A stretch of DNA of 64,000 bases, taken from Phlebotomus papatasi. Lineage: Eukaryota; Arthropoda; Insecta; Diptera; Psychodidae. The position numbers and the translations under genes are program-made. Below the pieces are notes generated by a model that was given only the letters and a program-made list of their open reading frames with translations, was not told the DNA's origin and made no database searches. The DNA lies in the NCBI RefSeq assembly GCF_024763615.1, contig NC_077222.1, positions 868,001 to 932,000 on the forward strand. The letters are read 5' to 3'. Position 1 is the first letter of the stretch, and every line of letters starts with the position of its first letter. Shown piece by piece: positions 21,207 through 33,766 of the stretch.

Positions 21207-23000
21207 CCTCGGCTTGACCATTTTTAAATATTTACAAATAAAGCATTGAAAATGTGATTTTTTAAATGGACAAATGGATTTTATAAAAATTTTGTCAAAA
21301 GGATGTTATATACTAATTTGACAAAACTTTTCCTTATTGTGTATGAGAAAAAACAACCTTTTGACAGACTTTTTTTGTTAATTTAACAAAACTTGTTTCT
21401 CAGAGTAAGATCCTAAAAAGCTTTTAGGATATTATTCTTTTTAATCCTGTCTTATGATTTAGACTGTGGATTTAATTTTAAATTCCGTCTAGATATTTTT
21501 AATTTTTATAAATCTAGCTCACTTAATATTTAAAATTTAAAATTTCGAACATCTCTTATTTAAAAATATTATACTAACAAAAAAGTAGTAAAAAGATACC
21601 GGAGCTTTCTAGTAAAGAAAATTATCATTATGTTTTTTTTTCTAATAATGTTTTTTGATTTTCTGGAAAAAAAATCATCTTTTATCTTAAATTTAGAATT
21701 GTTTTTGGTTTTTAGAAAATTACAATATGTAAATAAAAAAAAATAAAATTCCAGCATTTTATTTTACCTCTTTTCGATATTTAAATTTTAATTTTAAAAC
21801 TATCAATATTTTAGAGAAGTTGATATAAAATCCATGGCTTTCAATTTTATATTGAACAACATAGAATTAAAAAAAAAATAGAAAAACTTGAAGTTCTGAG
21901 GATCATATTCAGACCAAGTTTAATTTTCTTTTTATAAATTTAAGTACAAACCAAAAGAAGTTACTAGCCCTGTTTCATATTCTAAAGACCCAAAAAATAG
22001 CCTCTGATGAATGAAGACCCTAAATTTAATTTTTCTTTTTAAAAAAAAACAACCTATTGATTTAGATTAATTTCGTATAAAAAGTTCCTTCTTGCAAAAC
22101 AACTCCGACGAACTATTCTATCTCTAGCTGTCTTTTCACGGGTGGATAAAATAGTCTCAATCATCGCATCGGCTCATGATGTTAATTCTTAAGACATGAT
22201 TCTCAATCATCGTGAAATCACTTGTCAACACCGAAGACAATATTTGAAGCAAATTAGGTGAATTGCATTGCTACATAATCACCATCACACGCCGCGTTGT
22301 TTATTTTACTTATACCGACAATATCGCACTTGTAACAACTATAAACAATATTGCGCGAAAATAAACACTTCCTGGGCAACAAGCTCAAGTGATTTCTCGG
22401 GCATTGCAGATGGTTTTTCCACCGGAGAAATGAAGAGAAAAAAATATATAGAGAAGGGGGCTCTCAAATGAGGCATAATCGTGTCAAAATAGTTAAACAT
22501 TCACTCAAGTATCTCGGGAAATTCTTCAGGGGAAGAGTGTATGTTGCTTGTCTATCACTCACAGAAAATACCATGGACCATCAACGGGTTGAGCATGAAG
22601 GTGCGAGAAAATCACGAATTCCCCATGCCAGATGAAAATTTTGACTCATTAAGATGTGAGCCAGGGAAATATTGAGGCAGATTCTTAATAATCTCTACCT
22701 ACTTTAACCCTAATGAATTTTTATATCCTCTGAATAGGCTCATACTTTGCCAAAGTGCTTTTTGTGGTTCCTTTGTACAGAAGAGTTAGGCTAAAAAGTC
22801 TTCAATATAGAAATCCGTAGGGTCATTGCATAAGGCACAGTCGTGACAATCAATTTTTATAGCACAAAATCTGGCTCGAATTTTGATGAACCGATTTTGA
22901 TGATTACTTTAGCATAAATATATTTTTGAAAAAAACATACGAATTTGTTGAAATAAATTGGACTTATATGATTGGTATATCGAAATCAATTAACTCTCTG
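21207..23000. other. Intron DNA; A/T-rich then single-copy
   Basis: 21207-22080 is very A/T-rich with no recognised element. 22080-22750 is less A/T-rich, carries no repeat ends and is a candidate regulatory island. No gene is supported. Confidence 0.4.
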
Positions 23001-23005
23001 AAAGT

Positions 23006-23226
23006 TAGGGGAAAGTGCCCATGCTTGATACCATTGGAAGCTTAGTAATGACTAAATTTTTCCTATGTTTCTCAATAAACGTGACTCCACAATATATTTT
23101 AAAAACTGGCCACTTTCCAATAGTTTTTAAAATATGGTTACGATGAGTCATATATATATTGTGAAACATAGAAAATTTAATCATTACGAAGCTTCCAATA
23201 ATATCAAGCATGGGCACTTTCCCCTA
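23006..23226. repeat. Palindromic MITE, TAGGGGAAAGTGCCCATGC ends
   Basis: TAGGGGAAAGTGCCCATGCT at the left pairs with AGCATGGGCACTTTCCCCTA at the right. Inside, GGAAGCTTAGTAATGA pairs with TCATTACGAAGCTTCC. The element is flanked by TA-type boundaries. Confidence 0.88.
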
Positions 23227-23270
23227 CTAAAGTCGCTTTAGTCACATAATCAAATATCTTGATTCTTAGT

Positions 23271-23683
23271 GGCTTCGGCACACTTTTTAGATCAGAAAAA
23301 TGTTATAAAGTCAAAATTCACATCCTTTTCTTTCTTAAAAGTTTTACATATCGTCGGTTGCGTCTACCTCTGTCACATCTGCATTCGTTTTGTATCTGCA
23401 TTCGGTCCAAGTTGCAATACAGACGTCCCCTCTTGCGTGAAATGTTGACACAAAAGAAATGCAGATACGACAGAGGTAGACGCAACCGACGATATGTCTA
23501 TTCTACTCTTTCGCACTCTTCTTCTTCTTCTTCTTTTGAATATCACACCAGATTAAATTTAGTTGCGTCCAATTTTGCAACCGGAAGAGTGGGAAGGACT
23601 TATAGAAACCTTTTCAGAAAAAAAGGGATGCGAATTTTGATTTCATTAAATTTCACCGATTTAAAAGTTGTTCCGGAGGCATA
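23271..23683. repeat. GGCACAGCTTTTAGATCAG-family MITE copy 2, with nested insertion
   Basis: Ends are CGGCACACTTTTTAGATCAG and the decayed GTTGTTCCGGAGGCATAA. The centre has (CTT)n from CACTCTTCTTCTTCTTC. It is interrupted at 23352-23491 by a different palindrome. A 141-codon open frame crosses it but is repeat-derived and not a gene. Confidence 0.75.
23352..23491. mobile_element. Nested 140-bp palindromic element, CGTCGGTTGCGTC ends
   Basis: CGTCGGTTGCGTCTACCTCT (then GTC) at the left is exactly inverted at the right (GACAGAGG then TAGACGCAACCGACG). Flanks read ACATAT and ATATGT. Other copies of the host MITE have an uninterrupted CATAT(AT)G at the matching place, so this is an insertion with a 2-4 bp AT-type duplication. 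Confidence 0.85.
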
Positions 23684-24002
23684 AATAACAGATTTAGACA
23701 AGCCCATTAGCCAAAATTTCCAAGGCCAGTTAGGCCTATATTTTGTTCCACTGGCAGCCAAAATTCTGAATGATCAAAATCCTTAAAGGGTCTAAATTAT
23801 ACGGAGAATAACGTGTGGAATTATTTTTAAAAACACAGAAAATTTCCTTTCCTCCGCGAGCGAAGAGACCATCGTGGAAGTAACTATAACACTTTTAAGA
23901 ATTCGGGATTTTGGCTTTCTGAATTTCAACCGGGAACCATTTTGCTCTTGTATAATTTTTTTTGCTAATGTTAATAAAATCTCAGATATTTGAATTTTGT
24001 GC

Positions 24003-24261
24003 TCAGGCATAGCTTTTAGATCAGGAAAATTTCATGCAATAAAATTCCACTTCCATTTCTCTCTCACAAATTTTGAATATATCTATCCCATTCTTTTGCA
24101 CTTCAAATTAGATTCAATTATATTGAATTTGTGTGATGCTTAAATGAAGAAGAAGAGTGCCAAGGGTTGGGATAGACATATTCAAAGGCATTGGGAGGGA
24201 AAGAGACGTGAATTTTGATTTCTTGTAATTTTCCTAATCTAAATGGTATGCCGGAGCCATA
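24003..24261. repeat. GGCACAGCTTTTAGATCAG-family MITE, copy 3
   Basis: The left end is AGGCATAGCTTTTAGATCAG and the right end CTAAATGGTATGCCGGAGCC. The centre has TTCAAATTAGATTCAATTAT and the inverted (GAA)n stretch GAAGAAGAAGAGTG. Confidence 0.75.
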
Positions 24262-24282
24262 ATCCGAATATTTCATGGAATC

Positions 24283-24419
24283 TAAGGTCCTTGACACATT
24301 TAGGACTTAAGCCGAGAGGCGGTTTAGTGGAAAATGATCGAAATGTGGTTTAACCATTTTTTCAAATATAATTTCGCTAAGCCGCCTCTCCGCTAATTCT
24401 CAAATCTGTTAAGGCCCTA
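24283..24419. repeat. Palindromic element, GAGAGGCGG arms
   Basis: TAAGGTCCTTGACACATTTA and AAGCCGAGAGGCGGTTTAG at the left pair with CTAAGCCGCCTCTCCGCT and TCTGTTAAGGCCCTAA at the right. It is about 137 bp and abuts the next MITE. Confidence 0.75.
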
Positions 24420-24634
24420 AATTCACACCCCTTGCTTCCACATTTTTATATGTCTCTCTTAGTTTTTCGCACTCTTCTTCTTTTTTTGAACATCATGATA
24501 AATTTTTAATTTAGTTCATGCAATTTTGAGTGCGAAAGACGTACATATACAAAACGTTTTAGAAAGAAAGGCATGTGAATTTGGTTTTTATGAAATATTC
24601 TTCAAATCGAATTTGAGGGCACTCCGAAGTGGCT
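24420..24634. repeat. GGCACAGCTTTTAGATCAG-family MITE, partial copy 4
   Basis: The interior CACACCCCTTGCTTCCACAT, TCGCACTCTTCTTC and GAAAGAAAGGCATGTGAATT, plus the right-end relic GAGGGCACTCCGAAG, match the family. The left terminus has been lost at the junction with the preceding element. Confidence 0.55.
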
Positions 24635-25283
24635 CACAATAAGAATCTCACTTACGCCAAGCAAATCTAGTTTTATCACTAACTATTTAAACCACAGACG
24701 CTGCCTTATGGATTATCGCACAATTTCTCAATCACTAAGAATTTTCTTTCACTGAATTTTCCTTAAGATAGAAGATTGCCAAGTCAATTCCGGAGGATGT
24801 TTATTTGTAGAAAAATTCCAATAATTACCTCACTGGATTAATATGGGGAGGTATGAGAGTGTTTTCATTGGCAATGAGACGATAGATGAGTGGAAAATTG
24901 CACTATATATAGCAATTTTGCACATTTGAAAGCTCCATGTATATCATTAAAGTTCCTCCATCCTCATTTTGCGCTACAAGATAAAAGAGCCACATAATTG
25001 TTTCAATAAATCAGACAAATTAATTCTCACACGCAGGCTAAATATTCAATTTATAATCACTCGTTCGTAGAGAAAATATATATATATTTTTTTTAAACCA
25101 CTTTTTAAATGGTTCACTCCTCAGAATAATTTACCAAGCTTATTGTATGATGATTCCTATCTCTTGATTTTGCTCTCTCACAAGATTCAGGAAATATTCT
25201 TTTTCAATTTCTTCATGCAATCTCAACTTCTTTACATCATCCCCAACTCTGACGTCTTTGGCATGATCGAATTGTGTTTTCAT

Positions 25284-25733
25284 TTATTTAAAGTAGGAAG
25301 GTGATTGAGATTCTTCCCCGTGAGAAGTGCGTAAAGAAAATGCTATGAATATTTGTATGATACATAAACCGCAGCATTTGGTTCTGTTCTGAAAAGAAAA
25401 AAAAATAAAAGAAAAATATAAGATGGAAAGAGGAGAAGAATCCATTTCATTCAAAATATGTAATATTTTGAATGAGAGGCAACTCAATACTGAATTTGCC
25501 ATCAATGCATTCCCAATGAATATCTTTAATGCATCATACATATGCATTGATGCAGTATAGTATGTTGTGATCCTCTGATATTGTTCTTTCCTCATTTTCA
25601 TACACACGCTGGAAGTAAATCCATCTGCAGAGTTGATCATGGAAGATAGATTAAAGATTGAGTTTGATTTATTCCTGAAAGAGCTTACTTCAGGAGACTG
25701 GTCATTAATTAATAATTTTAGGCTGAAAATCAA
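25284..25733. other. Open frame without recognisable product
   Basis: The minus strand is open for 149 codons (MIFSLKLLINDQ...). I recognise no domain, no signal peptide supported by context, and no promoter or splice support. It sits in single-copy intron DNA. I list it so it is not lost, but I think it is noncoding. Confidence 0.15.
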
Positions 25734-25948
25734 AAAAGAGGATTTGTATAATTGAACTTAGGATAGATTTATTGTCATTAATGTTCCCGAAAAGGCGTTA
25801 AAAATTATAATAAATATTTAAATTGCAAATATTTTCTTTTTCCATTGACTTTGTCCCCCTACTGTTCATCAACTTTTCTATAATTCTAATTTTTAAGATC
25901 GGTCCTCACCGATCAAACATGGTATATGGATGGGATCAGTAAAGACCA

Positions 25949-26870
25949 TTACGGTGCTATCACATTAAGATTTTTCACGTTTTCATTTTAAATTCAATTC
26001 AGCCAATTGAGCATTAAGATTTCTAGAATTTACTTTAAAATTCTCACAGCCAGGACACATTTTGCAAGAAATTTGCTCAATTTTAAATAGTGCCGCAAGA
26101 TCGAATTGCTTTGGAGGAACTCAGCAAATTAATCCTGATACTGACCGTGGTGTCACATATAAGAATAATATTAATATTAAGAAAAACCGGAGAGAGAGGT
26201 ATATAGTATGCAAAATTTCAAATGGAAAATCACGTGTGTTAGAAAGAGTACACTCTAGTGGAGTAATACGATGAGTAAGATATTACTGTTCGTATTAATT
26301 GCTTTCTGAATCGCAATTCAGACAATTCGAGTAATTTTCCATGCGTGCCAACTGTGATTCAGTCAGTTTTCGAGCGAAACACAAGAGAGAGGCAAAATAA
26401 AACACTTGCTATCCTTTGTTGGCATTCTCGCAGTTCAGAAAGTATTAATTTTAATATTAATCTTATATATGACATGATCATGAAGTTTTTCACTCGCGTA
26501 CAAGTTTATCACTGATCACTGTACTTATTTTATTTTTTTAGCCACAAATAATAATCAATTACGAGTGAATAAATTTAATAAGAACAATTTGGTTCAAAAG
26601 GCTACTTGTATAACTGCAATAAAATTGAAATTATTGAGCAATTTTAACAATTTAATTTGCTGAATTCAAATTTAATTGAGCAACCACATTTATGCTATTT
26701 TATCATGTTTAAACATCTTTTAGTGGATCACATATTAGTTTGTAGAAATAAATAAGCGAAAATCTATCAATTCAAATGATTTTTAATGCAAAATAATGAA
26801 TAGAAACAATTCGTCTGAAAATTAAATTGAATTTACAAATTGAAAAAATCCTAGTGTGATAGCACGGTTA
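25949..26870. repeat. Large inverted-repeat element, ACGGTGCTATCACA ends
   Basis: TTACGGTGCTATCACATTAA then GATTTTT at the left is matched by AAAAATCCTAGTGTGATAGC then ACGGTTA at the right. Interior arms continue imperfectly (AATTCAATTCAGCCAATTGA; GCTGAATTCAAATTTAATTG). A second inverted pair lies inside at about 26160-26470 (AATATTAATATTAAG/CTTTAATATTAAT-type). No transposase frame. Confidence 0.65.
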
Positions 26871-26945
26871 AGTGCTAAAATTAAATAAAAGCTTACAAAC
26901 AGGAAGGGAGCAAAGTCATCTACGGAGGATAAATTCACATACATC

Positions 26946-26971
26946 TACGGTAGTTGATATCAACTACCGTA
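26946..26971. repeat. 26-bp perfect palindrome
   Basis: The two 13-bp arms TACGGTAGTTGAT and ATCAACTACCGTA are exact reverse complements with no spacer. This could be a protein-binding site or a relic element centre. Unassigned. Confidence 0.85.
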
Positions 26972-27575
26972 CTTTCAAAAGTTGCATTATCTTTGAATTT
27001 TAAAAAGAGACATTAGGACCATTTAAAGGTACATTTTCAATTAATCAAGTAATTTGCAAATAAGTTCAACACAGTATTTTTATATTGGTCTTAATATTAA
27101 GACTAATATAATATTAATAATATTAATGCTAAATTTTTCAAGCGTTTGTAATAATTTTAATTTTTAACTAGAAACGTTGTATTTATTAATAATTTTAATT
27201 ATATAAATCGACGTTTGGATTAGTACCAGGTTAAGTTACGACTATTGCTGATCCAAGTGACGAAATGCTTGCAGGTCAGCGATATGACAAGACGTCTTAA
27301 GTATAACATTTCGAGAGATATTCGGGAGACAAGTAATCCGCGTCAGTTACATTTTAAAGAGTTTGTTAGTTTTTTTTTTAATGTTTTCTGATGTTTTTTA
27401 AGCAATGTGTTCTCTTCTGTTCTTGTGACTAAGAGTTCAAACGGTATGACATGTATCAATCCCATTAATAATGTGTGACATTTTGGTCCAAAATGCACGA
27501 ATAAGCGACAGTCTACTACTGCAAGACTTTTCCCCTTCCTTTTAATAGAGGAATATTCCCTTCCTCTTAATGGAG

Positions 27576-27783
27576 TAAAGCGGTCTTCAGACTAGAGGTT
27601 AAGTCTAATTCCTGAAGATCTTAAAATATTAAATAGCGAGCAATTTTAGTAGTTTTTGAGAACCTAATATGTCATTTATCTTTGATAATCCAATCCTAAG
27701 TTTATTTTTTCAAAAAATCGGGATTGATAAGAAATGAGAGCAGTTAAACCATAAGGGTAAGCCTTAGGTCTGAAACCCGTATA
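27576..27783. repeat. MITE, CGGTCTTCAGACTAGAGGTT ends
   Basis: The left end CGGTCTTCAGACTAGAGGTT pairs with GCCTTAGGTCTGAAACCCGT at the right. It belongs with 17047-17952 and 40498-40706. Confidence 0.7.
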
Positions 27784-29160
27784 AATTACTAAAGCTTAAA
27801 CTTTAATATATTCCCATTGCAACTCTATGTCCATCAGGCAGAGTCACATATTTTTGTCGCTTTATATCATTTCAAGTTCACATACGATTTAAATATGATG
27901 AATAGGAAATCGCGACTTCGAACGGCGCTCCAATTTGAATTGCTCTTTGGTCATCTTCATGCATACGCAATATAACAATTTCCTCAAAACACCTCCAAAC
28001 CCCGCAAACATCCTACTCAGAAAGAAAAGATTTGCAACTCTTTTTGCCAAAAGAAATTTGTCGTGAGGATATTTTGTCAAAAAGATAGAAGAACATCCTT
28101 TTTGCAAGCTTTTACCAAATGCCATTTTAGACTATTTCTTTCAATGGGCCTCAATAAGCCCCTCAAATCCATCGAAAACCGCTGAAGGGTGAACTTGGCC
28201 GAGAGGGTAAAGGACTTTGGTAGTCTTGGAAATCGATCAAACGAGGTTGAATTTCAAGCTCACGCTAATGAGTGTCTATCTATGGGGATCTTTTGGGGGA
28301 TATATTTTCAAAAAGTTGCTACCTTTTTTTTTATTCCTCGCTTCTTACCATCTTATATATAGTATTTTCTGGTGCCCCAACATGGGAAATACATGAACTC
28401 GCTGCACGCGAATTTCAATCTCCTTCTTTTAATACTTGACACGATAAAAGCCAGGTATATTCATCATTCACCTCCACTATCTCATGTCTCAGGTTCTTTT
28501 CTCTTCTGCCATGTGGATTTTTCTTATGTGCTCCCTTGTACACCAATTAATCAAAAAAGTAATATTAAATTATGTATTAATTCGTGAATTAAACTCCTCA
28601 AAGTGCACATTATTTTCCACTCAAACTTCCCTTGTTCGAGATTAATTGTTTAAACATTTGCTTTACTCGCATTTTTCTGCCATGTACTAGCCAAGTTACT
28701 TTGGCTTCTAGGACAGTAAATTTTCAACCGATTAAAAATTACCACAGAATGCAATTTATTCCATTGAGTAACACGACAAAATCACAGTACTTGTCACCTC
28801 AAACGGAAAGACATTCTATTTCTGTCGTGGGGGCTGATAACTGGGATTATTAATGGATTAATTGCCTCGCAATCGCTTTGTTTGCCATTAATTTTAACAC
28901 TTTATGTCCCATACTGATTCTTTTTTACATAATCTTTATTTTAGATCTATACGACTTTAGAGCATGACTCTTAATAAATGCTTGAGGAAGTTAATGGCAT
29001 AGACTATTTATGCAACATTTTTTTTATTTTCAATTTTCGAGTTTCTTTCGATTTTGATGTTTTTTTCTTTAAATATTCTATATAGTTGGAACAAAAACAA
29101 GTTTTGACTGTAAATTTTGCAAAAAGAAGAAAATCAGAAAAAATATAAAATATAATTAAT
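27784..29160. other. Intron DNA, single-copy island
   Basis: 27900-28900 is less A/T-rich and carries no repeat ends, so it is a candidate enhancer region. Short open frames occur on both strands and match nothing known. Confidence 0.35.
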
Positions 29161-29169
29161 TTCTAAACG

Positions 29170-29215
29170 CGTTGTATAAAAAATGAGCAGTAAAAAGTTA
29201 AAATTGGACAGTAAT
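29170..29215 (-). repeat. Solo end of the TCAGTAAAA-family element
   Basis: TTGTATAAAAAATGAGCAGT with AAAAAGTTAAAATTGGACAG matches in reverse complement the right ends of the elements at 405-632 and 9651-10194. The rest of the element is missing. Confidence 0.6.
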
Positions 29216-29316
29216 AAAGAAGCATAATAACGAGTTTTCATTTTATCTTAGAATTATATTAAATGCTTAATGTTCAAACATTTAAGTTTTTTTTTATTGA
29301 CTAAAATTTTATACTT

Positions 29317-29532
29317 TAGAGGAAAGTACTCTCCCTTGGAACGTTCATGCCTTCGAATAATGTAAATTTCTTTTATTTTTCTTAAGAAATTTATTCATAA
29401 TTTTCACATATTGATCTATTGATTATAAGCTAACTAATATTTAATAGAAATATGTAAGTCCTTTACAAAAAAATTAAATTAAATTCACATTATTCGAAGG
29501 CATGAACGTTCGAAGGGAGAGTACCTCCCCTA
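29317..29532. repeat. Palindromic MITE, GGAAAGTACTCTCCCTT ends
   Basis: GGAAAGTACTCTCCCTTGGA and ACGTTCATGCCTTCGAATAA at the left pair with TTATTCGAAGGCATGAACGT and TCGAAGGGAGAGTACCTCCC at the right. Arms are about 50 bp with an A/T-rich loop. Confidence 0.85.
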
Positions 29533-32500
29533 TTGCTCAATTTAAATTTTCTTCTTCTAATTAAATACCGATAATCGAAAAAATAGTCACGAGAATATTC
29601 TATCCAAACGACTTATACAATAAAATATTTTAAATCAGAACTGTTCCTAAAACTGTTCCTAGAACTGTTTTCTAAATTTCAGCTCAAAGCGTTAGTTTAT
29701 ACCGGAATTAAGACTAGTCCAACATCGTCATAGATTTTGTAAAATAAAGTTGAAAACAGAAATTTTTTTTAAAACAAAATGATTTTTGTAATAAAGTTAG
29801 GAAATTGTGTAGATATATTTTTAAACTATAAATGATTCACTTCTTAAGTATATTAATCAGTTTTTAATAATCAAAGGCAGTAATTAGCATATGGTTGTTA
29901 ATCAGTAATTAGGAACAGTTGCCGTACTTAAGGGAAATTGTAACGCAAAATTTTCAATTCAAATTTTCTTAAATTTTTCTAATTAAAATTTTATTTTGGA
30001 TTGGAATTCCTAAAATTCCTAAACATATCTTACATTTTCAAGCAATAGAAAAAATGGATTTACATGATGAATTGACCATTTCCACGAGAAACATAAATCA
30101 CAAAATTGAAATCTGACGACAGGTGTTAAGTATACTCAACTCATTGTGTAATGCTTTCAATATTTATTTATATTGGTTGTATTTTAATTTAAACTAAAAG
30201 TGTATAAACTTGATATTTTTTAAATTGCATTTTTGGTAATTTTTTTTATGGGAATGTGTATCAATAAGATCATTATTCGGTTACCTGATGTAACAACATT
30301 TTCACTTGACATTCTGTAAATTGTCAGCCTCTTGAAATCTGTTCAGTAACCCCATGAAGAGACTTTTCCATGCACACAAACGATCATAATGCAGATGTAA
30401 AAAAAATAAAACCAATTTTCCCGTTTGTTCTTTTCCAGATCGTAAGTGCTCAAAGAGTGGGATGCAAGAGAACAAACCATAAGTAACAAAAATTGTTGTA
30501 CATTCAAATAAACTATCAATTTATTTTATTTTATTTGCCGCCAAAAAAAACAAGATAGACAACCCGTGCACAAATTTTTATTCCAACACAATCTTTTTGT
30601 TGCTTCTTTACCTCTTATTTTATATCCAATTATGTGCTAATTTGAATATTTGAGCAGAGTAAGAGGGATTTAATTGCGGAATTATTGCTGGAAATTGCTT
30701 CATTTTCATGGGCAAGGGTAATGTGTGCTCGAGAGGGTATAAAAAAAACCCAGGTATTGTGCTCTGAAAATCACGCAGTAAAACCTTCCATCATCGAAAA
30801 GTCCCATGTTTATGCCTCTAAAAGTATAATTGCACGTGTCATTAGCATAATTGCTGTTGTTGAGGGCTCAAAAACATTGCAAGAGTCTTGCAGTTTTTTA
30901 AAGAGCTTTCGGGCTTTTCGTGTAAAGATTTTTTGGAGGTGGAGAACTTTCAGATGATGTACAAATTTCTCCTCATTGGGACAATTATGTAGTTTCCAAA
31001 AAAAATAAAAGAACAAGATCACAAGAGTTCAGTACAAAAAGAGAAAAAACACAATGGCCAAAGAAAATTCGCAGAGTGCTCGAAATCAGATGTTTTCCTA
31101 CTGATTTGATTTTTTTTTCAATATCGATATGAACTGGTTCATTAATTATTTTCATTTATTTGAAATCATACCAAAAAGTATAGAATGATATTTCCGTATC
31201 AGTGATTCATTACCCTATTAAGAACGGATTAGTTTTGAATTTGAGAACTATTTTAACTTGAAATTATAAAATTATTGCAGGAAATCAATGGAGGACATTA
31301 CTTAGACTATTTTTGTAGACTATTTCTTAAATATATTAAAAATAAATCAAATCCTTGCACTAACTTTTGAGATATTCTTAAAAAAAAGTTGTTAAGAAAC
31401 TTAATATTGTTTCAGAAGGGAAAGCGATGTGTAAAAGCCTTTACATATTGGGAGAAATTTTCGTTTAAAATTGATTTTTTGAAAGAAATTGCTTATTTCT
31501 TAATCGGTAAAGTTTTCACAGTTAGCCAAGACATACACCATATTTCTACCCTTAAGTTCTCCATGGTCAAATATTTCAATCTGAATGTAAAAATTATGAA
31601 AAGAAAATTTTAATTTGTAATTTAAATATTCAGGCAATGCACAACATTTAAGTCCTCACTCTTAGTAAAATATATCGTTGAAATTTTTATTAGAACAGTA
31701 TAGGCTATAGGGGAAACTATAGGGGAATAGTGTTCCATGGACGTTTCCAGAACTCTATATAGGACCACAATAAGAAAAGTCCACGAGTTTCCATGAACTT
31801 TTCTGACGAATATTTCCACGTCTTGGATTATTAGCGGTATAATCGGCAGTCAGCCCTTTGAAAATTCGGAAAAACCCTCTTTATTTCCACGAAATCCTCC
31901 GTGGAATTTTCCATGCAACGGCCTTAGAAGCTTCCATGGTTTAATATTACGAAATTCAACGACTTTTCCAGTGATTTTTTTTAAAAATATTTTATTCTCC
32001 AAATTCTCCAAAAAACATCCACAAGTAAATAAATGAAGGATCAGTGCCAATTGACAATTTAGAACTTGGAGAGTATTTATCTGTTTATTATTTATTTTAT
32101 CTATTACTTAACACTCAGTTGTTCTACTTTTGAGTTGAAAATATTGCTACCATCGTACATTTGAGTATGTCTAGCTCGCAAGAATTATAGTGTTAGGGTG
32201 ACAAACAAATGCAGAATTTTCGCGTTTACTTCCATGGAATCTTGGCCGGAAAGATACCAGAAAATATACTCGGAATATTCAATGGAAATTTTGTTTCAAT
32301 TTCCAGGGTATGCTCTAAGATAATTGCAAGAAAATACTCTGGAATTTTTTATTAGGGTTTATTTTCCCGGAAGTTCACGTGGAAAAATAGGAGATAAATT
32401 CCATGGATTTTCCCTCTATTGTGAAACTTTGCGGCCGATCGGCTACAGGGATGGTTAGGGGAAACGTAAAAATTCTGTCAAAAAGACAATTCTTGATGAA

Positions 32501-33354
32501 AATGTCTCTAAATGTGCCTAAAGGTCATAAGGGATAAAAATAAAACAATAAATCTCCAGAAAACACGAAATACAGGGGGTCACTAAAGTCTAGAAATCGA
32601 TATCCCTAACCGTTTGAGTTCTATGCTGCTTTACCGGTAGAAAAATGAAAAATGGTCAAAAATCGCGATGTAATTTACTTAGAAACCGCAAAATTCTAGA
32701 TTCTTATCAAAATTTAATTCCTCAAAATCATTGTATTATATATCACACTCTCTCATTTGAGTTCGAGCAATAAAAAAATTGTTTAAGACATTTTGACGAG
32801 ACGTTCTTGCAAGATGAAAATTCCAGCGGTACAAGAAAATCATGTCAAAACGATGGTAATTGCTCGAAGCGTCGATACGTGTGTTTTCTTTCATATTTTT
32901 TTATTTTTTTACTTTTTTGAATTTTAATAGCAAATTAACGTGCGCTTTTTTCTGCACCTTCATCCAATCATCCAATCATACAACCCCTCCTTCTTTGAAC
33001 TTTTCCTCGGCCTTTCCTTCCCGAAGAAATCCAAATCAAGAGGAACTCATGAGAGCCGTCACATTGATTTATGCTGACCTGAAAAATTATCATAGTGAAT
33101 CTCTACCAGTTTAATGTGGGCTCTTTTGTGTTATCAACAAGAGCAACTTCAGAAAGCACTTTTCGGAGCAAATAAACACTAAATCGTGCGCTAAATGCCA
33201 TCTTCAGAGCAAATTGCTAAGCCGCATTTGAAACTCCCAAATCGTTCATTTGCAATAGAAGCGGCAAGTTTATTTTTTAACAAATTTTCTGTTTATTTTT
33301 TTTTATTTCAGAAAATTTGCATAATGAAATTTTAAATATAAACATTTAGGTTTC
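29533..33354. other. Intron DNA with half-copies of short repeats
   Basis: I see half-copies of the GGGAGCAATTTTCGTCAAAA family at about 31415-31465 and 32455-32525. A region at 31690-31940 and 32220-32420 is rich in TTTCCATGGAA-type motifs in both orientations. The islands at 30330-31090 and 32750-33240 look single-copy. No gene is supported; the 84-codon frame at 32860-33114 matches nothing known. Confidence 0.4.
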
Positions 33355-33766
33355 TAACTGTGTTATCACACTTGCACATTAAAATTTTAATATGATTCAC
33401 ATTAATTGTCGCTGGTGAGAGTCCAAATGTGTAATTTGTGTGTTTGAATCATTTTATATTCAAAATTTGGTCTATTTGTTGTTAAAAAGATAGACTTGGC
33501 CCGCAAAATTTGATATAAATTGATTTATTGCATTAATGCGAAAAATTCACGCGATTTTCTCTTTAATTTTTTAATGTGAAAAATATTTATGATTTAGGTA
33601 AACTTAAACTTATTTTTGCAGGCCAAGTCCAATTCTTTATCATTAAATAGAAAAACCCCAAATATCAAGTGACTCAAAGACACAAATAACATATTTGGAC
33701 GCTCATAAGCGACAATTAATGTAAATTACATTAAAATTTTAATGTGCAAGTGTGATAACGCCGTAA
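33355..33766. repeat. MITE with GTTATCACACTTGCACATT ends, copy 1
   Basis: GTTATCACACTTGCACATTA then AAATTTTAAT and TTAATTGTCGCT at the left are inverted at the right (AGCGACAATTAATG, TTAATGTGCAAGTGTGATAAC). Interior arms AGACTTGGCCCGCAAA and GCAGGCCAAGTCC also pair. It is about 410 bp. A second copy at 40710-41121 is very similar over its whole length. Confidence 0.88.

Noticed and set aside
23259..23684. 141-codon + strand open frame
   Set aside because: It runs across a MITE and the palindrome nested in it, so the translation is a by-product of repeat sequence.
25284..25733. 149-codon minus-strand open frame as a gene
   Set aside because: It is the longest anonymous frame in the window, but the translation matches nothing I know and its codon use looks like that of its noncoding surroundings. 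Kept only as a low-confidence note.
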